Shown piece after piece: positions 43,540 through 54,957 of a DNA stretch of 64,000 nt (positions are counted from its first letter, which is position 1; every line of letters starts with the position of its first letter). Under the pieces are notes generated by a model. The model did not search any database, had not been told where the DNA came from, and was given only the letters and a program-made list of their open reading frames with translations. The DNA is from Gamarada debralockiae (taxonomy: Eukaryota > Ascomycota > Leotiomycetes > Helotiales > Hyphodiscaceae). The position numbers were made by a program, and so were the translations under genes. Location: NCBI GenBank assembly GCA_002803225.1, contig NXFV01000167.1, positions 1-64,000 of the forward strand, written 5' to 3'.

Positions 43540-45209
43540 TCACGTGGGCCTCGTAGGACTCTTGAATCTGCTTTTACTCAAGGTCGCCTTCGGAATACCC
43601 CTCTCCTCATCCTCCGTAACGCGAGGTAGTACACCAACAGACGTTCTCTTCTCCACGGACACCCTACCCTTTCCCTTCTCGCTCAGGGAGGGGCCATTGG
43701 CCGGCTCTTCCCTCGGCTCCCAAGCTCTCGACCACATGAACCAACCTGTCCACGGCACTAACGCCAAGATAAATGCCGTTAAGACCCACGCACCCGCTTT
43801 CTCACCCTTCGATGGTGGAGTGATAATTTCGCCCGGTGGAATGCTGGATGAATTGAATCCAGCGCTTGGATTCGAAGTACTCGTCCCTCCCGTTGCGTTC
43901 GTTAACGGTGCCTGAGTTTGCTGGATCAACGTCCCGAGTATTACTTCCATCGCAGCCATCTGCTGCCCGACGCCATCTGTTCCGTCCCACGTGCCATTGA
44001 GGTACCATTTCAAGCCGCAAGTTTGGCCCGCTGGCGCAACTGGCCCGTTACCATTGCATTGCGCAGCAGCAGCTTTGGCCGACACGGTGAGCAGGCTGAG
44101 AACCTGGTCGTAGATGAAGGGAGCCATTTGGGTTGATGCTGCCATCCAGCGAGAGAGGTATGCTTTGAAGGACTTTTCATCTGTATTGCAAGCGTTGTTC
44201 TCTTCGCAGATGTCTTGCATTATACCACCGTTTGAAGCGGGGAAATAATCGAAGGCAATGGATTTCATGAGGCCAGCTGTGCGGTTGTACCAGACGGGAT
44301 CACCATTCGTCTAGTTATCACGTCAGATGCGGGTTTGAAGGGGGAAGGGAGCGGAACCTACGTAGTTGTACATGGTCGAAGCACCCATGAGCATTGTTCC
44401 GGCATTGTAAGCCCACTGGTTCCTATCAATCTGGGTGCAGTTCAGCCTATCAGCCTCCGAATTATCGTAGACGTTGTAATTCTCGTCTATCAATCCGATG
44501 GCCTCCATCCAATCCCAGATCTTGCCGGGCCATTCGGCATACATGCCATCGTTGGTAAAGCGAGCCAGTCGGGCAGCGATATTGATCAGGCACCCATTGG
44601 AAATAGAATTCTTCAGATCATAACCCGTGTTCGCTTGGTAGACTTGCCATCTGAGTCCTCCTCCACATGTACTGGTATCCCAACGACCGATCTGCTCGTT
44701 AAACACAGCTTGAGCTAAAGAAAGCCATGAAGGCTCATTCTCCGGTGGATTTTGGAAGTTGGTTTCTGCGGCGGTCAATGCAGCCATTGCCCAGAATGCC
44801 TGATCGTCGTTTCCCATGTCGAAGGTCTGATTGGGAGGCATGAAATCGTTATGGGGTCCAACTTGAAACTGCAATCCTTGCATAACGACATTATTGTAAC
44901 TGTTATCGCCCGTATAATGCCAGTAGTCGATCAAGCTTCCGAACATTGCTCCAGCCTCCCACCAGTAATATGGCGCTGGCAAGAGGCCTGGTATCTGGCC
45001 ACTTTCGTTCCCTTTGTAATAGCTCATCATGCCATATGCAACTGTGCCGGCTGCACTCTTGATAGAACCTGTTGGAAGAAACATATATTAGTCCTATTTG
45101 TTGCCAAAGCGGGGAAGTACATACTCGGATCATTCCAATCTACATCAATCGCCACAACGATTTGTATTAAAAGCCAAAGAATGGCGCAAGGCCTCTGTAA
45201 TTGAACCAT
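43540..45209 (-). CDS. GH76 alpha-1,6-mannanase-like enzyme with C-terminal membrane anchor
   Basis: Exons 45209-45125, 45068-44362 and 44310-43540 give 520 residues; introns are 56 and 51 nt. Junctions read [18 protein letters not shown] and [17 protein letters not shown]. After a signal peptide (to about VVAID) the fold shows [22 protein letters not shown] and the catalytic Asp pair in [18 protein letters not shown] (about 116-117). Then come [23 protein letters not shown] in parts, and [13 protein letters not shown]. This is the DFG5/DCW1 type thought to attach GPI proteins to wall glucan, or to cleave alpha-1,6-mannan. A C-terminal helix ([19 protein letters not shown]) with a basic cytosolic tail replaces the usual GPI signal. 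Confidence 0.93.
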
Positions 45210-46779
45210 CCTGTCGATACCCTATTGAGTTTGATGTCTGCTGCGAAGTTTGTCGTAAGATCAAGGAGCGGAAAAACGAGCGTAAGTAAGCTGCACTTTC
45301 TACAGTTTGTGCGTAAGACGAGCGCAAACGACCAAATCCATAACAATGCGCAAGGCTGAATCCGTCAAAGAAACAGCGAACACTAACGCTGAACTGTGAA
45401 AGCTTTCGCAATCGTCTATCGTTCGTACTCTCGAAAAGTTCTTAGCTGGCAGTGAAGCATCGTGTTCCAAGATGTCATGAAAATCTCAAAAACAAGACTA
45501 CAAGTCGGCTGTCGTATCCTCCAATTATTGTTCACGATGTGTGCTGGTCGCATCATAGGTCAAATACGAGGTATTACGCCCGTGCTGACAAACTCTACGT
45601 TTTTACCCCAATCACATCCTGCTGAATGTACAGGGATACAGACAGGTCTTCCAGAAAGGAGGGCCGGATGGGGTGACGTACACTGGTACGGGAGGCACGG
45701 ATTATTGGCAAAATCGTGCCGCCGGGGACGACTCGGATTGGGATGGTGTGAGACTCTTTTGCGGAGGATGATTGGTACCCGTCGTGGGGAAGGAAGGTGC
45801 TAACCGAGCATGGCTGTGGAATGCGGGGGCTGGGCGGGATTGTCGGCTAAGCTTGACAGGATTCAAGCCTTACCAAATTTGCTTGACTTGGGCTCCATTT
45901 TCCATAATTGGACGACATGTGGATCTCCGCGAGACTGTGTTACTGTATTAAGCTTCATTTAGGTCCCGTTATGGATACGGGGTATGGCGAGCGACCGTCT
46001 CGGTCGCAGCAAAATACTGTTGCGAACCAGATGTAAGGGCCTTTCGTGCCTCATTAAAAAGTGGAGGCGGAACCGGCGACCGAGTGGACAGATTCGGGGA
46101 AAAAACCCTGAATACGAGTTTTCGGCCACCCATACTCTCCTCGCCTCAGCAACATCTTCAAGTTGGTGCTCCACAATCTACCTCACGAATGAATGGGCTT
46201 AAGGTCTTATCTAAGAACGGACATTCTAGTACAAGCGTATTGCATTACTCTCCATTTCACTCTCAACTATCAACAACATCGTCTCCGAAGTGGACGGACC
46301 GCGGTATATAAGCCAACTCTCTTCCCCGCCTTCTCCGCACTTTCTGTGGGGAAGAAGTCGCTGTCTATTTGAACTGCTGTGAGGTCTCGGTCCGAATTCA
46401 AGGTAAGTATATTTCCCTTCGCAGGACATACTTGTAAACCCGACTGCGAGTTAGTTCCAGAATCCGAAAGGCTCCTCAGAACTGCCGCGATGCAGCAATG
46501 GCGGGAGCAAATACTCATGGCGTTGGATCTATCATGCACATATGAGGAATGGCTGCGGTTTGTATCCTGCAGAAGTTATAGGTGACTGATCTGAGCTATG
46601 TTTAAACGAATCTGTGTTCGCTTGGTCCCGAGAAGGTAGCAGCGTAAGTCTCTCTTTGCAATACTCAGGCTAGCTAGAAGATTCATTGGCCTCTAGTACC
46701 GCAACATCCACCGTTCTGCCTGTCCGCTAAGCCATTAGCAAATGCCCAGATATCGATGGCTTGAATCCCTATCCCCAAA
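45210..46779. other. 1.6-kb stretch, no gene accepted; possible relic near 45630-45870
   Basis: A plausible but unidentified coding patch reads GVTYTGTGGTDYWQNR then AAGDDSDWDGVRLFCGG, followed by TGA at about 45768. It is preceded by an intron-like GTATTACG..TGTACAG. Nothing else is recognised. Confidence 0.35.
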
Positions 46780-48115
46780 AGATCACACCTCTCCTTCGAA
46801 TCCGCTTGTTGCCCTCGATTACGTCCTTGGCGTCCTGACCCTCGAAATCAGTGCGTTGTCATGACGTACCCAGATCGAGTTGAAATACACGGAAGAGTTT
46901 GTGGGGTTGACTAATATATATGGAGATTGACCATGGACTTTTGCTAATGGCTTGTCGAATACATTCCGAACTGAGACGTTCCATATAACCTAGCCAGAAG
47001 CCCTCCAATCATTCTTCCTACAGGGCGGGTTCCGCTGGCAATCCATATCCTCATTGACGAATACCTCTGTATCCTTCTCCTCGATTGGTCTCCACTCAAA
47101 CAGCCCCATTGTGCCAAGCGATCAACTTCCAGGCTCCTTCAATTCATCGCATAACCTTTAAAGTCAATATGGGGCTTGGGTGGGAAGCTGTTCAGGCTGC
47201 ATGCGTGGAAGGTGGAAGTTTGAAGTCGACCTGGGAAATCACGAATGATGGAGCGGTCATTCGAGGTCAAGAGACTACACAATCCGTAAAGGGTCTCATA
47301 TACAACAACTACACTATGTCTTTCCTCACTAAAATTGTTAAGGAAGGAACTGGATGGCGAGTTTCGGATTCACTTCCTCCTTATGGGCCATATTTCGTTC
47401 TCACAAGATTATCTCGAAGGACCGACTTTAATCAACACAAATCGAATGCTTCTCCCGCCGACCACTCTGGTCGTCGAATATGGATGGGGTATTGTCAATC
47501 AATCTGCACTAGACAGTGGACCAGTTGAGCAATATCTACTGTCCATTCCCATCAATAAGAACGAATAGTACCAAATCAGCACCGCCATCACTCCGCAGGG
47601 CTTTCAAATCTCCGTCAATAATGCCCATGTTGCCACGATCAGCTATACTGAAACCCTACAGTTATCGCTCAATACATTCAGTCTGCCTTCCGTTACAACC
47701 AGCACCTGGGGGTTTGGGCCTTTTCAAGACAAGATTGCGTACGTGAAGGACGTGAAAGTCACCGCATCGAATGGAACCTTGTTATATGAGAGTTCAATGA
47801 CCTCGGGCGATGTTCTGATTGAATATGGCATCAACATCAATGTGGTTAGGTCTGCCTGGATGGATCCAAAAGAGACAGGCTGGTCTGGATTGGCGATTTC
47901 ATTCATACTGTGCGCGCGATTGGAGCTTCAACAAACCGAATGGACTTATAACTGGTACAATGGATTTCGAGTTTGCGTGGCAAATCGAATCTGGAGAAGG
48001 GACAAGATTCGTGCCCACAGACGCGCAAATGGGAGCTTCCTCTGCGAATAAAGTCATCTATTACCCATCATCATACTTTATCACGGACTACCAGTTCTTT
48101 TTTCTGGTTGCCATT
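46780..48115 (+). pseudogene. Alpha-L-rhamnosidase (GH78), 5' half of a split pseudogene
   Basis: Translated in pieces the strand gives a continuous GH78-type N-terminal and catalytic start: QIELKYTEEFVGLTNIYGD, WTFANGLSNTFRTETF, TWEITNDGAVIRGQET, the core motif LDGSKRDRLVWIGDF (about 47855-47900), RAIGASTNRMDL, and FEFAWQIESGEG to DYQFFFLVAI (about 48113). In-frame stops stand at 46928-46930, 46991-46993 and 47566-47568 (TAG where Trp is expected), and at least four frame changes occur (near 47160, 47410, 47845, 47950). Similarity ends abruptly at about 48115. The continuation of this same protein is found at 54958-55895. The enzyme would release terminal alpha-L-rhamnose from plant polysaccharides or glycosides. 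Confidence 0.85.
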
Positions 48116-48838
48116 GAGGCCCCTTCTATGGGACATGCCGAGGTCGAACTCTAACCAACTCGCAATCCCGCATTCGGTCTTGTACCTTGTAGGCCTAGTC
48201 CTTTGGCCCAAAACTTTCCTTCACACTCACCTTTTTGCTCTAGTACCTTGATAAACCCAATCTTTACTACCGACACAAATATGAGCAAGACAGGTCGCAA
48301 TCCTTCGCAGTTTACTCGTGCTGCCCGAGTATTACAAGCACATATCACAACCATCCAGGCTTTTAATATTCGCTGTAAAACTTTGTTGCGCCCGATATTT
48401 ATTATTCAAGGAGCCTGTATTGAATATTATTCAATGGGGTAGAAGTATGATTGGCCCCTTATTCTCGTGATTCTCGTGCGACCAGGTCCCGAAATAGGCG
48501 TGTCCACGTCAAAGTGGCTGTTCCAGACTTCTCCAGTAGTACCTCCGGAACCCAGCCACAACCATCCACAGCTTCGCCCGCTTTTGGCAACCCTCTCACC
48601 TGGTAGAGCTCTGTACGTGCATAGCAATTTCATTCGCTATTGTCACATTTGCTTTTTGTACGAGCTGGTCCCCAATATCCCAAATAGGCCAAGTAGCTGC
48701 AGTAAGGCTGGCAACTGAGGGAAACTCGACCCATCATAAGACAAGCGATGCCGCTATGAAATTCCCAACGTTGCAGTCATTTATTTTTTCGAAACTTTTC
48801 GTCCAGCATGTTCAGTAATACTTGTAACAGCACTTTGG
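48116..48838. other. Left breakpoint of the split GH78 gene and promoter of the next gene
   Basis: No gene. Rhamnosidase similarity stops at about 48115 and no repeat or terminal motif is obvious at the edge. Confidence 0.4.
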
Positions 48839-50369
48839 ATGACCTGCGCAGTAAGTGAGGCTCCTAAGGCTCTCGGAATCAAACTAAAAGGTTCTGCAGT
48901 TGACGGATCTGAAGAAAGCCTGGTCGGCAGTTTTACATTTCATAACCTGTGCATTATCATAGAGGCTTCTTGCGTTGTGATCTCAATCATCTTAAGTCTC
49001 TATCTTATATGGATACATGCTCTGCATTACACCAAGCCAAATGAACAACGACAGTAAATCATTCATCTCGTGGCTTTTGGATCGCTGCTCACTACCTCTA
49101 GTATCATGCGTATTTTGTTCATGGTTCCCGTCTATTCCATATCTACTCTCCTCTTGAACTGGTTTTATTGGCGTGCGGTCTACTTCCAACTTGTTAGTGC
49201 GACATATGCTGCTATCGCAGTAACTTCTTATCTTTCGCTGCTGTGTCATTATGTGGCTCCATACATGCACGACTACAAAAACTTCTTTCGTGGTATCACG
49301 CCAAAACCTTGGGGCAATTTCTTCCCGATCCCAATCGGTTGGTTTAGATGGTGCTGTGGTGGAGAGAGGGGCATCTGGCGCACTCCTCGAAGCGGCTTGA
49401 CTTGGTTTAACGTCAGTCAGCCCTCCATGCGACTATTTTCTCTCCTAACTTGCCTAGATTCTATGGTTTGGAGTCTTTCAATACAGCTTCTTCCGTATTG
49501 CAATGTCCATCGTGGCTGCAATCACGCAGTATTTTGGTCGTTACTGTCAAGGCTCTGTCACACCCGTCTTCGCCCACATCTGGGTAAGTCGCCTCTCATC
49601 ACTCCTTTTGAACAATTCGTACTCTCGGAAATCCATTGACTCGTCAAAGGTTCTGACGATTGACGTCTGCTCAGCTACTGCTGCAATGTACTGTCTAGAC
49701 CAGTTCAGTTTCCAGTTGAAGGATCAACTATCAGGCTATAAACCTACCTTTAAATTGATATGTATTAAATTGGTTTTCGCTTTCTCTTTATACCAGACTG
49801 TAAGTTCCACTTGCATACCTATCTTCGCATACCCAAATTCTCCAACTGCTGGTTCCAAGGCGCAGCTCATACTTTCGATCATCACCGCAAAGTGGATGCA
49901 AATTGTCTCGCCTACTGATAAACTTGCGTATCCGGACCTCAAAATCGGTGTCCCAACTTTAATGCTGTGCATTGAGCTTCTTATCATGTCCATACTACAT
50001 ATCTTCGCATTTCCCTGGCAGCCTTACCGGCTCCCCTCAAATTCGATGGACGACACCAATTCTCCCCCTGTGATGAAGCAAGGTGGCTTTTTAGGAATCC
50101 TAGCGTTTGCTGACGCCCTGAATATCTGGGACCTCGTCAAAGCACTTGGTCGAGCAATTCGTTGGCTATTTGTTGGATTCAGACATCGTGAAAATGACCC
50201 TTCTTATAATCCGGTTTACAAATCGACTACACACGAGGAAGTTGTTTTCGGGACTATGACAAGACATGATCCAGCGCATGGAGTATACTTTGAGCTATGG
50301 GGCTCTGATCGACAATCAAGATCGCCATTTGATGATCTTCATCCCAGAGCAATGGACACCCTACTTTGA
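48839..50369 (+). CDS. OST-alpha / DUF300 multi-pass membrane protein
   Basis: Five exons (48839-49053, 49102-49411, 49458-49583, 49650-49799, 49866-50369) join in frame to 434 residues; introns are 46-66 nt. Two introns are multiples of three and read through without stops, so they are easy to miss. The product has about seven hydrophobic helices with family hallmarks: HYTKPNEQRHIMRILFMVPVYSI, YEAL-free loop then HYVAPYMHDYKNFF, GVFQYSFFRIAMSIVAA, and YPDLKIGVPTLMLCIELLIMSI. The OST-alpha (PF03619) group includes organic-solute transporters and stress-related vacuolar or plasma-membrane proteins of unknown substrate. The gene lies entirely inside the split GH78 pseudogene yet looks intact. 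Confidence 0.88.
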
Positions 50370-51674
50370 TGGCGTTTAACTATCTTAGCTTAGTTCTCCT
50401 AGCATGATTTTACCGCGAACCGACGCTGTTCTAGAACTGTATTAAAAGTAAGTGCAAAAGCGTGTCACCTCGGGGATGCCTCAAAGTTTGAAGGTGGGTA
50501 GATGCATGTGCCGCTGCGCAAAGTCGCCAATATTTCCCGCAATTGGTATCGCTTCCCTTCTCGCTCCTCCAGCTCAACCCCGCATGCATGAAACCATCAG
50601 CCTCATTCAGCCATGATTGCCCAATGATGCCTCAAAATGGAAATCTGGCATCAGAACAGAGTGACAGCCGAAACATGAATTCCGCCCACGCGAAGAGAGC
50701 CCATTTGATTGGAAAGAGTTCTAGAACATCAGCTTCAATCCACCATTGTCGGGACGGCTGAGGATTTTATCGCCGCCTATTATTGAACCATCAGCCACAT
50801 ACTGTGTTGTTCTCAAAATTAGGGTGTGTCAGCTGAACTCACAGTTGAGGTCAATGCGACGGAACCAGATATTGGCGTGGGAGCTGTAGTTGTCCCGGCT
50901 GCACTCTCAGTAGTTGACGCTGAGCTATTTTTTTTGGTCCAGTAAAGCTGGTTCAATACCTTAGCGAGCCGCCAGAACCAGTCAAGAAACTAAGACTTGG
51001 TGACTCCACCAGTATCGCTATAGCTTTGAGCCACGTTATCAGAGCTGGATGGGTTGTAATTTCCAGTACTATCGTAACATAGGTAGTAATATCAAGAGAC
51101 TGGGTTGGGTACATTTATTAATCGAGTTCTCCATGTTGAAATATGGCTTCTGAAGATTTTCTTGGATGATGTACTGTTATGGATTTGCTTGGCTGCAGCA
51201 ATGGGCTTAGTCGTTGCAAGTGTATTGGCACTAATATGAAACACAGGCTGTAGTCGTATCAGCAGGACGGTCGAAGTTACCAGTTAGATAGTATGTTAAA
51301 TACCTATCTGGGCAAGGGGACAAGAAAAGACGATTGCGGCACAATCGCTCGGCTGGATAGCCGCAAGTGAACCTCGCTTCCAGACCCCTAGGTTGTATTC
51401 GTGACAATACTGTAGTATGCTTTCAAGAGATCTAGGCGGAAGCAAAGGAAGAGAATCATGTGGTGGTATTAGATTAGTGACGTATAAGCTTAGCTAGTCG
51501 AAATAAGCTTCATTTTTATTCCCACATCCTTAACGCGCTGGCAAGCTCTGAGATACCGTTGCATGGATCTGTGGACTTCCGTTTCATTTCGGCGTCCATT
51601 ATCGAGGACAGCATCAATGGCGGTTAATCTGTCTCTACTGTTGTTCTCCTGATTTTGCACTGTCAAGCCCGTTA
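50370..51674. other. 1.3-kb stretch, no gene seen
   Basis: Between the convergent OST-alpha gene and HET relic. Only short ORFs (50543-50761, 51490-51678) without features. Confidence 0.5.
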
Positions 51675-53788
51675 TCACCCGAGAATCGTGAAGTGAAGTG
51701 GTGATTTTGGAGCAGCCTTTCCCAGTGTGTTCCTTAGGCTCGAGTGTTGAATGTCCATTCTCGAAGATGCCCGTGTCAATATCTGCAGTGTGGAAATGTC
51801 AAGTTCCAAATTAATGGGAAAATCCTGAACTTGGTCCAGCATTGGCCAATTATCTCTCACTCTCAGCGGCGTGGTCGGAGGATGTGCAAGAAACCCAGTC
51901 GCTCGTCCTATTACTTGGCCACTGTTTTCGTATTCCCGAACAATGGCCACGGCATCCGACTGTGGAAAGAAACAAACCAGATCACCGAAATCTGTATTCG
52001 TAGGCGCAAAACATATAAATCCATTCTCTTCAATGGCTATTCTGCAGTCCTCAAACTTGTGTCCATCAGCAGATTCTCTTGCTCTCCATCTATTTTGAAT
52101 GAAAGATCTTGCCTCGAGCCATACGCTGTTCAGTAGGGCCAAAAACTCAGCTGGTTGCCACCTAGGGGATCGTTGCCTGGGGTTGGGCAAGTCAAAGTTT
52201 GCAAGGAAACTGGCTCGGGACTGGCTGTTTCTTATTCGTGTGACCAGATCCAGTTCAGTGGTGATAAATGGGGACTCGAAGGAAGCTTGTTGAGTACGTG
52301 CCGACTTTGCCTGATCAAAACATTGCTTGATACGCTCCAGCTCATCAAATATCAACGCATCTCCGGCCATAAAGACATAAGGGAACTCAGACCACCGCAT
52401 GGATGAAACACTTCTGAGTGGAGGGCTGAGGTGGGTAATACGCCCCCTGATATACCCCATAACTTTGACCAAAGTTTCCTCAGCCTTTAGAGCAGGTGTT
52501 TCGACCCGGCTCGTGCTGTCTTTGACATTGAGATGGAGTTCTTCCAGCAGCTTAGGTGCCCGAGCTTTTTGGGAGAACTTTCTCATCATTGTCGACCAGT
52601 TTGCCTTTTCCGTTCTACTTCTTCTCATCTCCACTAAGTCAAAGAACTTTCGCAGAGAGCTCCTTCGTGCAATCCTTCCACTTTGCTTAGCCATGTTAAC
52701 TCCGCTTTCCATAAGTTGATCGTCATTTTGGACAGTAGGCACTGGGCATTGAGCCTTAGTAATTCCCAATGCGCGATGAAAAATTTGCGAACTCCTAATG
52801 ACCAGAGTAGGAGTACGCCCAGCAAGTTCCGAGGTTTCAACACGCTGAGGTGAAGGGGCATATCCCTCATCGTACGTATGGGCCGTAGCGTGATGCTGGA
52901 GGACCAATCCGCATATCTCGTATTTTGACAAAGAGTAATCCACAGGCACAGCATCCTTGCAGCATCCGGCTGCAAAACTTAGGAGACCATATATCTTGTC
53001 TCTGGGGTCCTCGCACTTTGCCTCCAAGTACCTTAGGCACAAGTCATGCAAGTTACTATCTTCCACATGGCCTCGTTGTCTGTCTCACCACTGTCGGTAA
53101 AGCCTCGCTAGCATTGTCTTTCGAATCTCTGCCGCCATTGATCTTGTAGCTGAGCTATGGCTTGATCGTGCGTTCTCATCAATGTGTTCGAAAAAGTCGG
53201 ATAGCTTGCTCCATTTAATCTGATCAGTTGCGCACTGGATCAAAATGTCTGCCGCCAAAACTAGTTCTTGGATTATCCAAAGCCTATCCCAATAACCTCG
53301 AGTCCAAAGGGTCTCATGGAATCTGAAGTCTGCCCAATACTATACAACCATTTACTGACATGTGCATGGTTCAGTGGAGGGGCGTTTGAGATAGCCCGAA
53401 AGGCTGACACGCTCGCGTTGTCGGAAAGTCCAAGCCAAACAACAACTCTCTGAGCTTCACTGTAAATCCTTCCCATCTGACTGACCTGGTGATTTCTCTC
53501 TTTCAAGTCCCCTTGGTTTATACACACAGCGTCAACCCACAAGGCTCGGGGTTCATCATCAAGCTGAAGGTGTGATAGCGCTAACCACAGGTTTTCCCGA
53601 ACTAAAAACGTATTGTCATCGAGCACGATTTTATGACTATTACTTGGAGCTCCCCACATGTAGGAGAGCGCCTCGTACTGGGGATTATCGGAGAATTTGA
53701 CATGATGGATTTCACAATTGATTCCTGAGCCGCGAGGCTGGAGATAGAGGAGTCGAATATCATCTGAATCATCGAGAGGCTTGTACAT
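51675..53788 (-). pseudogene. HET-domain protein, broken
   Basis: HET-domain proteins act in fungal heterokaryon incompatibility. From ATG at 53788 the reading gives the domain in order: YEALSYMWGAPSN, ALWVDAVCINQ and VVVWLGLSD. After a frameshift near 53290-53305 come GYWDRLWIIQELVLAADILIQC and, later, CEDPRDKIYGLLSF. A TGA at 53087-53085 interrupts RQW-stop-DRQRGHVEDSNLHDLCLRYLEAKC. The remaining 463-codon frame (53066-51675) runs to a typical C-terminus with GDLVCFFPQSDAVAIVR. With the two lesions ignored the protein is about 700 residues, a normal HET size. Both lesions are single events, so loss looks recent. It lies between the two halves of the GH78 pseudogene. Confidence 0.85.
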
Positions 53789-54146
53789 AACGGGAAGATT
53801 TGTAGGCTATTGTCTCGTAAATCGACAAGGAGAATTTTGGGTTCGAAATGATAAAGAAGGGCGTATGGAGGATGGTATCGCTGTCAACCGATTTCAAGTA
53901 TGAAGCTGAGCAAGTCGTTGCCTATGAGGCTACGCTAGCAGGTCTCTTCCACGTGTCTCTCTGTCTTCTCCGCCACGGGAGCCAATGCACGGAGGCCAGC
54001 AACTGCCTTACCGCCAAATCAATTTTTCCAGTTTTCGCGAATATTGCACGTATAATAAATACAACAACAAGCATCAATTACATCAATTATAAACATTATA
54101 AGGATCGCATTCGCATAATAAATTGATTGGTAAACTATAGACTGCG
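53789..54146. other. Upstream of the HET relic; AT-rich, no gene
   Basis: A 92-codon ORF (53848-54126) ends in an Asn/Ile/Tyr-rich AT-rich stretch (54045-54130) and is not accepted as a gene. Confidence 0.45.
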
Positions 54147-54472
54147 CACTATCCCATGGGATCCCGTCCCATGTGACTAAAGTGGGATCACTCATGGCCT
54201 TCGCCCATGGGGTAATCGTCCACTGGCACTAAGGCTCGGTCCCGTACGTCGCTCCACTCCTAGTCGATGGAAGCGAGTCATCCCATGGAAGCAAACGTCC
54301 CACAGCCAAAATTTGTATACGGGATCACGTGCGTTAAATTTATTAGGGATTTTTTGGTGTGGGACACTTGCTTCCATTGACTAGGAGCGGAGCGATGTAC
54401 GAGACCGAGCCTTGGCGCTAGTGGACGATTAGGACGAGAATGGGATCCTATTGGGATCCCATTCTCTACTAG
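54147..54472. repeat. Fold-back (MITE-like) element
   Basis: Two 65-bp arms, 54213-54277 and 54367-54431, are inverted copies at close to 90 percent identity (shared words AAGGCTCGGT, GTACGTCGCTCC versus GTACATCGCTCC, CTCCTAGTC). They are flanked on both outer sides by GGGATCCC-containing palindromic words (54158-54166 and 54440-54462). The centre is AT-rich. No ORF. The structure fits a non-autonomous fold-back transposon. Exact ends and target duplication were not resolved. Confidence 0.7.
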
Positions 54473-54940
54473 TCATATGGATTGCAAATGATATGAATAT
54501 ATATTAAATTAGAATAATTAGTATAAAAATTGGTATAAAAACAAGTAAGGAAAAAAGACCTATGCCTTCTTTCTACGTACAGAACAATCGCTGCCAGTCT
54601 CTTCTCTTCTTCTCTATAACACGGAGGTACTGTCGAACGACTGAATGAGCTATGTGATTGGAAATCCCAATATATATCCAAATGATACACTGAGAATATG
54701 TATTAATAGCAGCATAGATCTCAAATCCAAAGGGAGACAACTTGTTATGTCTATCAATTAACCAAAGATAGTCTAGACTAGGAACAATATACTCTCTCTT
54801 CCATTGATTCAAGTCTCTCGTACAATGGTCTAATCTCTCAAGATCAAGTCATTTGACGATTGCAAAGAGACTCTCTCTAGTTCTGGGATTGGATAAAGTG
54901 GCCGGATAGTCACCTGACTCAGATCCTGACCAATAGGGAG
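54473..54940 (-). pseudogene. Integrase-core (rve) transposase fragment
   Basis: Minus-strand translation gives LDHCTRDLNQWKREYIVPS, LDYLWLIDRHNKLSPFGFEIYAAINTYSQCIIWIYIGISN and HSVVRQYLRVIEKKRRDW. This has the order of an integrase catalytic core as in fungal DDE/rve elements, with the second acidic position in INTYS altered from the usual D. One stop (TGA near 54850) separates this from an upstream SGDYPATLSNPRTRESLFAIVK. The fragment is short and lacks the rest of the enzyme. Its upstream end stops within about 20 bp of where GH78 similarity resumes (54958), so it may mark the breakpoint. Confidence 0.65.
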
Positions 54941-54957
54941 CGCGAGAAAGAAACGGC

